A stretch of DNA of 64,000 nt from UBA1756 sp045132235 (lineage in GTDB: Bacteria > Bacteroidota > Bacteroidia > Bacteroidales > WCHB1-69): NCBI GenBank assembly GCA_045132235.1, contig JBGURX010000038.1, positions 16,729 to 80,728 of the forward strand, in the 5' to 3' direction. Position 1 is the first letter of the stretch. Each line of letters opens with the position of its first letter. The translations under genes and the position numbers were made by a program. The notes under the pieces were generated by a model. It was not told where the DNA came from. It saw nothing but the letters and a program-made list of their open reading frames with translations, and ran no database searches. Below are positions 18,038 through 27,159 of this stretch, in pieces.

Positions 18038-18062
18038 CGTACATCATTTATAGTTACGGCTG

Positions 18063-18070
18063 CAAAGATA
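18063..18070 (-). promoter_or_regulatory. -7 box of the DUF5618-like gene
   Basis: TATCTTTG on the minus strand, 26 bases before the start codon, in an AT-rich leader. Confidence 0.6.
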
Positions 18071-18195
18071 TAACAAAAAAAATAAAATTTTTGCAAATTT
18101 TTAAATAATTTTTCTCCTTGAGAATAAGATAATTGGCTAACACTCTGCAACATTTTTGCAGCAGCAAAATCTCTTAAAAAGTAGAAATCAAACTT

Positions 18196-20073
18196 TTATC
18201 TCCCTCCGTGCGTCACGGTAAACTTCTCCTGCAGGAGGCCTGCCTCGGTCTGTAAACGAACGATGTAGGTGCCGGCAGCCCAGTCGGCCACAGCAATCTC
18301 AACACGCTCGGCATTCGGCTGTGCGCGATAGACGCATCTGCCCGACAGGTCGAACACCTCCACCTGCTGCAGCACAGCAGTGTTTTCCATCGTCAGCTGC
18401 GTGGATGCAGGCATGGGATAGATTTTGAGCTGAGAAGCGAAATCCCTCACCTCATTGGGAAGCGTGTCGCCCGGTCTGAGATACCAGAAAGAGAGTGAGT
18501 CGTGGATATACGTGCGAATATCATAGATATTCAGCGCACTGACATAGCCATTCGACAGAAAAGGCTGTGGGTCGGTGGAATAGTTGATTTCCGTACGGTG
18601 CGCACTCTGCGAATAATTGGCATTGTTAATCTGTCCGTCCGTGGTGAGCGTGCCTCCCGGACGATAGACATAAACCTCATCCAGTATATCCTCTCCATTC
18701 CAGCTGGCATTACCTTCAAAATTGGTGTTGATGCGGTAAATCACTGCGCCGCCATTGGGGATATAGGCCTCGAAGGGACCGTTGGATTTTCGATATTCAA
18801 TGACGAAAAACTCGTCAGGGTCTTCCGAATTGATGCGATAGCATATTTTTTCGGGGACGGACGAGCTCACCGGACGAAGCACATAACGTCCTGAGTTCTC
18901 GATGAGGGGAATCTCCTGAATCCAATTCCCGTAACGGTACTTCATGTACGTGCCCCAGTGCTGTGGATGATAGGCGTTCTGCGCCATCAAGTCCCAGCCA
19001 CCGACAGGAGTGAACCCCAGTGTGTCGCTATAGTGGTAAAGATCGGGGGCACCGAGTGAATGCGACATCTCGTGGCATAGGGTGGAATTGCTGAAATACC
19101 ATTCGTTATCACTCATTTCAAAATTGAAATCCCACACACGCAGTCCATTGATATACACCTCCTCGCCATACAGGCACCAACGATGAGGCCAGATCAGGTC
19201 GGCCCATCCGGCCACATCACCACGAACCACAAAGCAGATATTGTCCACCAGACCGTCGTTGTTATAGTCAAGGTTGATACCCGTAGGCACCATATTGTTT
19301 TCGTTCACAAAATCCACCGCCCGTTTCAGCAGCTGCATCTCACGGGTAGTGCGGTTGTCATTCTCATTATCATCATTATAACCCATCGGATTGGCTTCCG
19401 ACCAAGGCATATAATAATCTCTCGGATAGATATCCTCGTAAGATACAATGTTGTCATCCGAGCTTTGCGGCAGGAGGTACGAGCGGACAAAAAGCTGGTT
19501 GTAAGTATTGTATCTGAAATAGTTGAACATGGAGTTGGTGTAGTTGCCCGTAGGAGACAGCGAACCGCCGCTGGAGGCAGCCGAAGAGTCGTTGAACATG
19601 AGATTCACCTGACTGTAAGTCTGCTGGAAGGGCGCATCGCCGGCGAAACGGATGAAAATCACGAGATTGTTGAAATCACCGTGGTTGGCATTTCCGTCGC
19701 GGGTGGTGTTCGCACGGCGTGCCTCAATGGGCTGCATCATGGCATCGTATCGTTTGTGCCACTCGGCACTGGATATGCGGGCATTGGGAGTCAGGCCGAC
19801 CGATGCAGGGTTCACCTTCCCGGCCACAAAAGCCGTGGGCACCACTTTTCCATTCTCCCGCTGACCATAAACAAAATAGCCGGTGGCAGGATCCTGCACG
19901 ATGGTATATCCCTCTGCATCATGCAGATAGTGATAAAACTCGTCGCCCGTAGCGAAGCAGTGAAGGGTGTCACCGTTAGGTTGCACCACCGTCTGCGGAA
20001 TATTACTGAAATAGGCGGCATTTGCACAGGAAAGTACCAAGAGCAGGAGGATCAGTGATAATGCTTTTCTCAT
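18196..20073 (-). CDS. M6-family metalloprotease with T9SS type A sorting domain
   Basis: Secreted zinc protease of 625 residues. The start at 20073 is chosen because MRKALSLILLLLVLSCANA is a clear signal peptide and a -7 box lies 85 bases upstream; the open frame runs further only by reading antisense through porQ. The prodomain-like part is followed by the zinc motif HEMSHSLGAPDLYHY near residue 333, as in immune-inhibitor A peptidases. The last 80 residues (KIYPMPASTQLTM...VFDLSGRCVYRA...GTYIVRLQTEAGLLQEKFTV) form a type A T9SS sorting domain. Export through the type IX system and surface attachment or release are inferred. Substrates are unknown. Confidence 0.92.
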   Translation of the reverse strand: MRKALSLILLLLVLSCANAAYFSNIPQTVVQPNGDTLHCFATGDEFYHYLHDAEGYTIVQDPATGYFVYGQRENGKVVPTAFVAGKVNPASVGLTPNARISSAEWHKRYDAMMQPIEARRANTTRDGNANHGDFNNLVIFIRFAGDAPFQQTYSQVNLMFNDSSAASSGGSLSPTGNYTNSMFNYFRYNTYNQLFVRSYLLPQSSDDNIVSYEDIYPRDYYMPWSEANPMGYNDDNENDNRTTREMQLLKRAVDFVNENNMVPTGINLDYNNDGLVDNICFVVRGDVAGWADLIWPHRWCLYGEEVYINGLRVWDFNFEMSDNEWYFSNSTLCHEMSHSLGAPDLYHYSDTLGFTPVGGWDLMAQNAYHPQHWGTYMKYRYGNWIQEIPLIENSGRYVLRPVSSSVPEKICYRINSEDPDEFFVIEYRKSNGPFEAYIPNGGAVIYRINTNFEGNASWNGEDILDEVYVYRPGGTLTTDGQINNANYSQSAHRTEINYSTDPQPFLSNGYVSALNIYDIRTYIHDSLSFWYLRPGDTLPNEVRDFASQLKIYPMPASTQLTMENTAVLQQVEVFDLSGRCVYRAQPNAERVEIAVADWAAGTYIVRLQTEAGLLQEKFTVTHGGR

Positions 20074-20157
20074 TCTAAAAATCATTAAAATCATACAAAA
20101 TAACAAAGAAGAAGTGGTGATTTTTACAACAACCTCACCCTTTCCGCTTTGCGGCTG

Positions 20158-20165
20158 CAAAAATA
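20158..20165 (-). promoter_or_regulatory. -7 box of the M6 protease gene
   Basis: TATTTTTG on the minus strand, 85 bases before the ATG at 20073; divergent from the porQ promoter 47 bases away. Confidence 0.6.
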
Positions 20166-20211
20166 AAAAAAATCTTGCTTTGTGGTAGGGAAAATTTCCA
20201 TTGATTTTGTG

Positions 20212-20219
20212 TAAATTTG
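20212..20219 (+). promoter_or_regulatory. -7 box of porQ
   Basis: TAAATTTG matches TAnnTTTG 16 bases before the porQ ATG, and the typical GCAGCC follows directly. Confidence 0.7.
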
Positions 20220-20235
20220 CAGCCAAATTTTTAAG

Positions 20236-21327
20236 ATGAGAATCCGAACCATTTTCCTGTCCATCCTGTTTGTTTCCCTTGTCGGGGTAATGCACGCGCA
20301 AGTGGGCGGTCAGTATATATACAACTTTCTGACCCTCAACCACTCCAGCCGTGTGGCAGGCTTGGGCGGAGGACTCATCGCGGTATATGACGACGACCCG
20401 TCGATGCTGCTCAACAACCCGTCGCTCATCGGCGAACGGCACCACACTGCGTTGGAGGTGAATGCGGTGGACTACTTTTCCAACGCCTCCTACGGCTCCG
20501 CGCTCTACTCCCACACCTTCAAGAAGGCGGGCAGTTTTGTGTTTGGCATGGAGATGGTGAACTACGGGAAGTTCACCGCCACCGACGAGTACGGCATCGA
20601 GCAGGGCTATTTCCACGCCGGCGACTACGCCGCCACGGTGGCATGGGGCCGCCAGCTCGACAGCTGCTTCTCCATCGGCGCCGACCTCAAGCTGATCTAC
20701 TCGGCCTACGAGTCGTACCAGTCGTTCGGACTGGCCGTGGACGTGGCGGGCAGCTATGTCAACCACAAGAAACGCCTCGCCTTGTCGCTGATGGCGCGCA
20801 ACATCGGCACGCCCATCGTGAACTACGTGCCCGGACAGTTCGAGAAGCTGCCCTTCGACCTGCAGATTGCCTTTTCGCAGCGGTTCAAGTTCCTGCCGGT
20901 ACGCTACCACATCTCGCTCCACCACCTCTACCGCTGGAACATGGCCTATGTGGGGCCCAACAACCCGCTGTTGGAGTACGACGTCATCTCCAAAGAGCCG
21001 ATCTACCCCAGCAAGGCGGCACAGTTCTTCGACAACTTTTTCCGCCACATCAACTTCGCCATCGAAATCATCCCTGCGAAATTCCTCTCCTTCTATGTGG
21101 CTTACAACCACAACCGACGGCAGGAGATGAACATCCCGCAGAAGCGCACCCTCGCCGGCTTCTCCTACGGTTTCTCCATCAACATCAAATCCATCCGCTT
21201 CGGATTCTCTCGCATGCACTACGCCACCGGCGCCGTGCCCAACTTCTTCGACTTCTCCGTCAACATCAACGAGCTGTCGAAACTTCATCAGGAAAACAAA
21301 ATGAAAAAATTACAACGAACCAACTAA
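20236..21327 (+). CDS. porQ: Type IX secretion system protein PorQ
   Basis: Outer-membrane beta-barrel-like protein of 363 residues. In Porphyromonas gingivalis, PorQ belongs to the surface complex with PorU, PorV and PorZ that cleaves sorting domains and attaches cargo to lipopolysaccharide. The sequence has a signal peptide (ending VMHA), then QVGGQYIYNFLTLNHSSR and LGGGLIAVYDDDPSMLLNNPSL, and alternating aromatic strand ends throughout, all characteristic of PorQ. Cargo with matching sorting domains is encoded in this window (18196-20073, 31067-48601). It is followed 6 bases later by an aminotransferase gene; the type IX anchor sugar is amino-sugar-based, so the pairing is suggestive but unproven. 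Confidence 0.88.
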   Translation: MRIRTIFLSILFVSLVGVMHAQVGGQYIYNFLTLNHSSRVAGLGGGLIAVYDDDPSMLLNNPSLIGERHHTALEVNAVDYFSNASYGSALYSHTFKKAGSFVFGMEMVNYGKFTATDEYGIEQGYFHAGDYAATVAWGRQLDSCFSIGADLKLIYSAYESYQSFGLAVDVAGSYVNHKKRLALSLMARNIGTPIVNYVPGQFEKLPFDLQIAFSQRFKFLPVRYHISLHHLYRWNMAYVGPNNPLLEYDVISKEPIYPSKAAQFFDNFFRHINFAIEIIPAKFLSFYVAYNHNRRQEMNIPQKRTLAGFSYGFSINIKSIRFGFSRMHYATGAVPNFFDFSVNINELSKLHQENKMKKLQRTN

Positions 21328-21333
21328 CCGACC

Positions 21334-22536
21334 ATGATACCTTTTTCTCCACCCAGAATCGACGAACGCACCCTCGAGGAGGTCTGTGCCGCGCTGAAGT
21401 CCGGCTGGATCACCACCGGCCCGCGTGTAAAGAAGTTCGAGGATATGCTCTCCCGCTACTGCCACGTGCAGAACGTGCTGTGTGTCAGTTCCAACTCAGC
21501 AGGGATGGAGCTGATGCTGCACTGGTTCGGCGTGGGTCCCGGCGACGAGGTCATCGTGCCGGCCTACACCTACTGCGCCACTGCCAACGTGGTGGTGCAC
21601 TGCGGCGCGAAGCCCGTGATGGTGGATGTGGATGAAAACTTCTGCATCGCGCCGGAGGCCGTTCGCCGCGCCATCACCCCACGCACCAAGGTCATCATGC
21701 CCGTCGATATCGCCGGCTTTCCCTGCGACTATGACGCACTCAACGCCATCGTGCGCGACGAAGCCGTGCGGCGGCAATTCACCCCCAGCAACGAGATTCA
21801 GCGACAACTCGGCCGCATCCTGCTACTGGAAGACGCTGCCCACTCGCTCGGCGCCCGCTACCACGGACAGCCTCTCGGCACCCAAGCCGACCTCGCCGTC
21901 TTCTCCTTCCACGCCGTCAAGAACCTCACCACCGCTGAGGGCGGCGCCATCTGCCTCAACCTCCCCGAGCCTTTCAACAATGAAAATTTGTACAAACAAC
22001 TGAAAATCAAATCACTGCACGGACAAAGCAAGGATGCACTCTCCAAAACCCAAGCGGGCAACTGGCGGTACGATGTCACCGAGGCCGGCTACAAGTGCAA
22101 CATGACCGACGTGCACGCCGCCATCGGCATCGTGGAGCTGGAACGCTACGACACGGAGACACTCCCCCGCCGCAAGCAGATTTTCGATGCCTACAGCAAC
22201 GCCTTCCGCAACGACCCACGCTTCCAAATCCCCACCTACGAAACCGACGAAAAGACCTCTTCTTACCACGTTTATCCTTTAAGAATCAAAGGAATAACCG
22301 AACAGCAACGCGATGAAATCATGCAGCGTATCTTTGCCCAAGAGGTCAGTGTGAACGTGCACTTCATCCCACTGCCCCTGCTCAGCTTCTATAAAAACAA
22401 CGGCTACGACATCCAACATTATCCCACCACTTACGACAACTACTCCCGCGAAATCTCCCTGCCGGTCTATTACGACCTCACCGACGAACAGGTGCAGACC
22501 GTCATCCAAGCCGTCATTCATGCCATGAACAGCTAA
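21334..22536 (+). CDS. DegT/DnrJ/EryC1/StrS-family sugar aminotransferase
   Basis: Pyridoxal-phosphate enzyme of 400 residues that transaminates nucleotide-linked keto-sugars. Typical elements are LKSGWITTGPRVKKFE, the cofactor-contacting EDAAHSLGA, and Lys196 in FSFHAVKNLTTAEGG, the Schiff-base residue. The start lies 6 bases after porQ. Substrate cannot be deduced. ArnB-, WecE- or FdtB-like reactions are all possible, with a product used for surface polysaccharide or lipopolysaccharide. It may be linked to the modified LPS that anchors T9SS cargo, which is inference from position only. Confidence 0.92.
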   Translation: MIPFSPPRIDERTLEEVCAALKSGWITTGPRVKKFEDMLSRYCHVQNVLCVSSNSAGMELMLHWFGVGPGDEVIVPAYTYCATANVVVHCGAKPVMVDVDENFCIAPEAVRRAITPRTKVIMPVDIAGFPCDYDALNAIVRDEAVRRQFTPSNEIQRQLGRILLLEDAAHSLGARYHGQPLGTQADLAVFSFHAVKNLTTAEGGAICLNLPEPFNNENLYKQLKIKSLHGQSKDALSKTQAGNWRYDVTEAGYKCNMTDVHAAIGIVELERYDTETLPRRKQIFDAYSNAFRNDPRFQIPTYETDEKTSSYHVYPLRIKGITEQQRDEIMQRIFAQEVSVNVHFIPLPLLSFYKNNGYDIQHYPTTYDNYSREISLPVYYDLTDEQVQTVIQAVIHAMNS

Positions 22537-22593
22537 TCATCCTGAAATTCATTAATAAAAAAAATATAAATAATTGATTATAAATAAATTATC

Positions 22594-23565
22594 ATGTCAA
22601 AGAAAGAGAAAACGCCGCAAGATATCCAAGACCGCAAGAAAAGAATCCGCGTAGCCCTGCTCTGCATCTCAGCTATTCTTATCTTTTATATCGGAGCCAA
22701 TTTTTTGAAAGGCATCAATGTTTTTCACAAAAAGACCTACTATTATTGCGTGATGGACGATGCCAGCGGCATACAGCAGAACACTCCCGTGTATCTGGCC
22801 GGCTACAAAATCGGGCAGGTGCAGGAGGTGGAGATGTTGAGTGCCAACCCGCCCCGCATCTGCGCGAAAATCATGCTCAGCGAGAAGGTGGACATCCCCA
22901 CCGACTCCAAGCTGAAGCTGAAATCGAGCAGCATTCTCGGCGGCATGCAATTAGACTTGATGATGGGCAAGGCCACCGCCTATTTCCAGAACAACGACAC
23001 CATCGCCAGTTTCAAGGAGGCTGGACTGCTGGACGGCATCGATGACATGAAGGCCAAGATTGGCAGCGTGGTGGCCTCGGTTGACACCATCGGCCTCGAG
23101 CTCAAAGACCTGCTGCACAAGGATGGCGGCGGTGAATCGCTGCGCAACACCCTCGCCAACATTGAGGACGCCACCGACAACCTCAACAGCATCCTCGCCG
23201 ACAACAAGGGCAAGGTGAGCAGCCTCGTCACCAGTCTGCAAAAATTCGGCAACACGCTGGAGGACGCTTCTCCCAAGCTGAACGAAATCCTTGACAACTT
23301 CGACAATATCAGCGACACCGTCGCCAAGGCCGACATCGCCGGTGTCATCACCAATGCCAACAGCACCATCAAAGAGGTGCAAACCCTCGTTGCAAAAGCC
23401 AACAACGGCGACGGCACCGTGGCCGCACTGCTCAACGACGAAGGCTTAGTGAAGAAAATCGACGACACCATCAAGAGTCTCAACGATTTGCTCAAGGATT
23501 TCCAAGATAATCCGCGCCACTATCTGAAACCGCTGGGAGAAAAGAAGAAGAAATCTAAGAAATAG
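22594..23565 (+). CDS. MlaD/MCE-domain lipid-transport protein
   Basis: Periplasmic substrate-binding component of an Mla-type phospholipid transporter. A short basic cytosolic start (KKEKTPQDIQDRKKRIR) precedes one membrane anchor (residues about 26-42). The MCE domain lies at about 48-125 (YYCVMDDASGIQQNTPVYLAGYKIG). A long, mostly helical C-terminal region with Asn/Asp/Leu heptads (about 150-310) follows. The length of 323 residues is normal for Bacteroidota. The ATPase and permease (MlaF, MlaE) are not in the window. It converges with apbE, two bases apart. Confidence 0.9.
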   Translation: MSKKEKTPQDIQDRKKRIRVALLCISAILIFYIGANFLKGINVFHKKTYYYCVMDDASGIQQNTPVYLAGYKIGQVQEVEMLSANPPRICAKIMLSEKVDIPTDSKLKLKSSSILGGMQLDLMMGKATAYFQNNDTIASFKEAGLLDGIDDMKAKIGSVVASVDTIGLELKDLLHKDGGGESLRNTLANIEDATDNLNSILADNKGKVSSLVTSLQKFGNTLEDASPKLNEILDNFDNISDTVAKADIAGVITNANSTIKEVQTLVAKANNGDGTVAALLNDEGLVKKIDDTIKSLNDLLKDFQDNPRHYLKPLGEKKKKSKK

Positions 23566-23567
23566 GG

Positions 23568-24620
23568 CTACTTCGCCCGCACCGGGAAGTTGGCGGTCTG
23601 CTCGGTCTTGTACTTTCCATTCTCGTCATAGATAAAGTACGCCGACAGGTTCCCCATTCCCTTTCCATGGTCTAAATATTCCATGGCCTTTTCGCGTCCC
23701 ATCACCATAAAGGCTGTGGCGAGTGCATCCACGTAGGCGCAATAGAAGCCGCTTTCATCCATCACCGGCACCTGATACACCACCGTCACGCTCAACAGGT
23801 CGGACTCTTCGGAGCGGCCGGTTTTAGGGTTGATGATGTGGCTGTAGCGATGTCCGTCGCGCACATGGTAGTTGCGGTAATTGCCGCTCGTGGCCACCGC
23901 CATGCGGCTGTTGGTCGCCCGGCCCGTCTCAAACGTATAGTCCGACTCCACCGCCCCGTCCTTCGTTGTCGTCGGCACCTGTATGCCCACGCGCCACGGC
24001 ACCGGCTCATCCCCGCGCACCTTCACCCCACTGGTCAGCAACTCGCCGCCGATGTCCACAATAAAATCCTTGATTCCCCTTTTCAGCAACAGTTTCCCCA
24101 CCCGATCCACCGCATGGCCTTTGGCAATGGCGTTGAAATCCAGCTGCATACGCGGATCCTCCTTCATCAAGCCCTCGCACGGTACCCACTGCAGCTTTTC
24201 GTAGCCCACAAACTGCATGATGGAGTCGATGGCGGCCTCGCTCACATCGCCTTCCTTGTCCTTGGCGAAGCCCCACTGCCGGATCAGCGGACCGGCGGTC
24301 ACGTCGAATGCGCCGTCCGTCTTCTCACTCACCCGCAAGGCTTCATCCAGCAACTCAGCAAAATGGAACTCCCACAAACCCGGCTCGTTGCGGTTGAACT
24401 TCGACACCGCCGAGTTCTCGTCAAACAGCGAATAGACGCTGTTCACCTCTTTCAGCACAGAATCTATCTGGCTTTCAATACCTTCCACCGGCTTATCGCT
24501 GATGTAGGTGACACGATAATAGGTACCGAAGGCAAAGCCCTCTATCACCTCGGGCTGCGGCTTCTTGCACGACACAACAAGCACAGCTAAAGCTGCGAAA
24601 ATCAGAAGTTTATTTTTCAT
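23568..24620 (-). CDS. apbE: FAD:protein FMN transferase, lipoprotein
   Basis: Attaches FMN covalently to Thr/Ser of exported redox proteins such as Nqr/Rnf subunits. The 350-residue protein has a lipoprotein signal with lipid Cys18 (VVSC), then FGTYYRVTY, FDVTAGPLIRQWGF, LDFNAIAKGHAVD, VDIGGELLTSG and HIINPKTGRS, which together make the complete ApbE FAD and metal site. It is the last gene of the minus-strand run that includes ribBA, 15 bases upstream. This links flavin synthesis to flavin attachment. Its protein target is not obvious in the window. Confidence 0.95.
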   Translation of the reverse strand: MKNKLLIFAALAVLVVSCKKPQPEVIEGFAFGTYYRVTYISDKPVEGIESQIDSVLKEVNSVYSLFDENSAVSKFNRNEPGLWEFHFAELLDEALRVSEKTDGAFDVTAGPLIRQWGFAKDKEGDVSEAAIDSIMQFVGYEKLQWVPCEGLMKEDPRMQLDFNAIAKGHAVDRVGKLLLKRGIKDFIVDIGGELLTSGVKVRGDEPVPWRVGIQVPTTTKDGAVESDYTFETGRATNSRMAVATSGNYRNYHVRDGHRYSHIINPKTGRSEESDLLSVTVVYQVPVMDESGFYCAYVDALATAFMVMGREKAMEYLDHGKGMGNLSAYFIYDENGKYKTEQTANFPVRAK

Positions 24621-24635
24621 AAAAAGGATTATTCC

Positions 24636-25847
24636 CTATTTAAGGTGCAGATTATGCCCCATCTTCTCCTGCTTGGTTTTGAGGTAGAAACGGTTGATGT
24701 CGTTCGGCTCGATGATGATCGGAACGGTCTCCACAATCTCGATGCCGTGACCGAGCAGTCCGGCACGTTTGGCTGGGTTGTTGGTGATGAGGCGCAGTCG
24801 GGTGGCTTTCTGGTCGCGGAGAATCTGCGCACCGATGCCATAGTCGCGCTCGTCGGCCTTGAAGCCGAGTTCGAGGTTGGCCTCCACGGTGTCGCGGCCC
24901 AGCTCCTGCAGATGATACGCCCGCAGCTTGTTCACCAAGCCGATGCCACGGCCTTCCTGGTTCATGTAGAGCACCATTCCCCTCCCCTCTTTATCAACCA
25001 TCTCCATCGAGCGGTGCAGCTGCGCGCCGCAGTCGCACTTGCACGAGCCGAAAATGTCGCCCGTGACACAGGAGGAGTGCACGCGCACCAGCACGTCGTC
25101 GCCCTCGTTCCACTCGCCCTTGCGGAGCACCAGATGAGTAAGGCCGTTGTTGAGCTGCGTGTAGGCAATCAGGTTGAAATCGCCCCACTGCGTCGGCAGC
25201 TTCACCTCCTGCTCCTTGCGGATGAGCGTCTCGGTCTTGACACGATAGGCGATGAGGTCTTGTATGGTGATGATTTTGATGCCGTAGTGGGCGGCCACCT
25301 CCATCAGCTGGGGCACACGCGCCATGGTGCCGTCGGGGTTGATGATTTCGATGAGTGCACCCACCGGCTGTAAACCGGCCAGACGGGTGAGGTCAACGGC
25401 GGCTTCGGTATGGCCAGCGCGCACCAGCACACCGCCGTCGCGGGCACGCAGCGGGTTGATATGCCCCGGACGGCCGAAGTCCTCCGGCTTGTGTCCCGGC
25501 TCCGCCAGCGCCTTGATGGTGGTGGCGCGGTCGTACATCGACACACCCGTGGTGCAGCCGTGTCCCAGCAGGTCCACCGTCACTGTGAAAGGCGTTCCCA
25601 ATAGCGAGGTGTTGTTGTTCACCTGCATCTCCAAGTCCAGCTCGCGGCAGCGGTCCGCGCTCATCGGCGCACACAGCACCCCGCGGCCGTATTGCATCAT
25701 GAAATTCACCTTCTCAGGCGTAATCTTCTCGGCAGCAATGATAAAATCGCCTTCATTTTCGCGATCTTCATCATCCACCACAATCAAAAATTTGCCTTCG
25801 CGAAAATCCTCAATCGCCTCTTCTATCGTATTGAATTTAATTTCCAT
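24636..25847 (-). CDS. ribBA: Bifunctional 3,4-dihydroxy-2-butanone-4-phosphate synthase / GTP cyclohydrolase II
   Basis: Catalyses both entry reactions of riboflavin synthesis. The N-terminal RibB domain (residues 1-200) has DDEDRENEGDF and ARDGGVLVRAGHTEA. The C-terminal RibA domain (about 205-403) has the zinc motif CVTGDIFGSCKCDCG and NQEGRGIGL, so both halves look active. No FMN riboswitch was found in the 52-base gap upstream. The gene lies inside a run of TonB receptor, two DUF5689 lipoproteins, ribBA and apbE, with short gaps of 15-52 bases, so co-transcription is likely. Confidence 0.97.
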   Translation of the reverse strand: MEIKFNTIEEAIEDFREGKFLIVVDDEDRENEGDFIIAAEKITPEKVNFMMQYGRGVLCAPMSADRCRELDLEMQVNNNTSLLGTPFTVTVDLLGHGCTTGVSMYDRATTIKALAEPGHKPEDFGRPGHINPLRARDGGVLVRAGHTEAAVDLTRLAGLQPVGALIEIINPDGTMARVPQLMEVAAHYGIKIITIQDLIAYRVKTETLIRKEQEVKLPTQWGDFNLIAYTQLNNGLTHLVLRKGEWNEGDDVLVRVHSSCVTGDIFGSCKCDCGAQLHRSMEMVDKEGRGMVLYMNQEGRGIGLVNKLRAYHLQELGRDTVEANLELGFKADERDYGIGAQILRDQKATRLRLITNNPAKRAGLLGHGIEIVETVPIIIEPNDINRFYLKTKQEKMGHNLHLK

Positions 25848-25899
25848 ATAAAATTTACGAGTTAATGATTTAGTAATTATCCAATTATCAACATCTAAA

Positions 25900-27141
25900 C
25901 TATTTATTGGGCACCAATTTCTGGAAATGAAGCCCTTTCACGGCCCACTGTCCGCTATCGGCCGTTGAGGTGTGGTAGCGGAAGCCGATACGGATGTCGC
26001 CTGACAGGCCATTCAGAACGCCCACCTGCGCACGGTAGAAGCTCGCGCCATCGCGATAGTCGCTGTATGTCAGCGGATTCCACTCTGTGGTGGCAGGATC
26101 GCCGGTGTAGTTGGTGGTGTAATAGATGGTGAATTTGCTCTGGGCGGTGGCATCGGTGTTGAAGAAGGCCTCCTCCACATAGAGGGTGCTTTCCTCCACG
26201 GTGGCTTTCGGCAGCACGGGCGACACGAGCCACTCGTCGGTGGCAGCATTAACGCCGTTGTGCAGCATATAGTCCTGATTGGTGACCCAACCGGTATAAT
26301 CCCAACCCGTACCGTTGGCGGTGGAGACAGAATATACATCCTGCACAGAACCGAAGGAGAGCACGTCATCGCTGGTGCGCAGCATCAGCTGGTAGGTGGA
26401 GTTATATACGGAAAGGATGCCGACCAAGTCGCCGGTACCGCCGGGAACCAACGCCTTGCGGAACTTGGCATAGTTGGAGGTACGCACCACGAGGTTGGTC
26501 ACCGCCTCGCCGTTCACGCTCTTGATGGCGCGGGAGGTGGTGGCAGTCTCTTCCGACCACGGCTTACCCACTGCATCAGTGGCGAATTCCACATTGTGCA
26601 GACGCACCAAGCGGCACACGTTGCCCTCGTTAATGTCGTAGGCGCTCATGATGTCGATGGGCGCCACCGGCTGCGGCAGCCCGTCGCGATGGAGGTACTG
26701 GTCCAAGTAGTGGCCATCCACACGGCCCACATCGCCGTTGTAAATCCAGCCCACCTGATACACGCCATGGTAGTTGCCCACCACAAGACCGCTGCAGTCA
26801 AGATAGACGGTCTGTCCCACGGGATAGGTGTGGCACAGGCCTGTCTGGTTGATTTGCAGCTGGATGGCGCCGGTCTCGTCCTGGATGACCATATTCTTGT
26901 AGAAGTTGCCACCCTCGTCGGAACTCACCACCGTAGCCCGCACGATGAAGGTCTCACCGGCATGGCAGATGGAGTCGAGATGCCCCGCGTTGGTATATAC
27001 ATTGATGATATCTTGAATGGTCTTGTTAGCAGGCTCACCGGTATAGGTCGGCACCTCAAAGGCGGGGTCTTCCCACTTGTTGCAGGAGGTGAAGGTGAGC
27101 ACTGCGGCCATCATCAGAATCAGGGAAAGATATTTTTTCAT
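25900..27141 (-). CDS. DUF5689 lipoprotein with C-terminal jelly-roll-like domain (paralogue 2)
   Basis: Predicted lipoprotein of 413 residues, lipid Cys20 in FTSC. Residues about 35-240 match DUF5689, with an OB-fold-like strand set (FIVRATVVSSDEGGNFYKNMVIQ and DETGAIQLQIN). The C-terminal third (about 270-413) reads like a choice-of-anchor/MAM-like beta domain ending in FRYHTSTADSGQWAVKGL. It is a clear paralogue of the next gene upstream, with the same length and the same order of motifs. Proteins of this type usually lie beside TonB-dependent receptors in Bacteroidota, and a surface ligand-binding partner role is inferred. The ligand is unknown. Confidence 0.85.
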   Translation of the reverse strand: MKKYLSLILMMAAVLTFTSCNKWEDPAFEVPTYTGEPANKTIQDIINVYTNAGHLDSICHAGETFIVRATVVSSDEGGNFYKNMVIQDETGAIQLQINQTGLCHTYPVGQTVYLDCSGLVVGNYHGVYQVGWIYNGDVGRVDGHYLDQYLHRDGLPQPVAPIDIMSAYDINEGNVCRLVRLHNVEFATDAVGKPWSEETATTSRAIKSVNGEAVTNLVVRTSNYAKFRKALVPGGTGDLVGILSVYNSTYQLMLRTSDDVLSFGSVQDVYSVSTANGTGWDYTGWVTNQDYMLHNGVNAATDEWLVSPVLPKATVEESTLYVEEAFFNTDATAQSKFTIYYTTNYTGDPATTEWNPLTYSDYRDGASFYRAQVGVLNGLSGDIRIGFRYHTSTADSGQWAVKGLHFQKLVPNK

Positions 27142-27159
27142 GATGAAAGGATTTTAGGA

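Noticed and set aside
18145..18161. CTGCAA-N5-TTGCAG inverted repeat as a terminator of the M6 protease gene
   Set aside because: It has only 6 pairs and no T run on the minus strand.
20074..21288. A minus-strand extension that would lengthen the M6 protease to 1,030 residues
   Set aside because: It is antisense to porQ. The signal peptide and the promoter box place the real start at 20073.
25848..25899. FMN riboswitch before ribBA
   Set aside because: The 52-base gap is too short and shows no conserved FMN aptamer elements.
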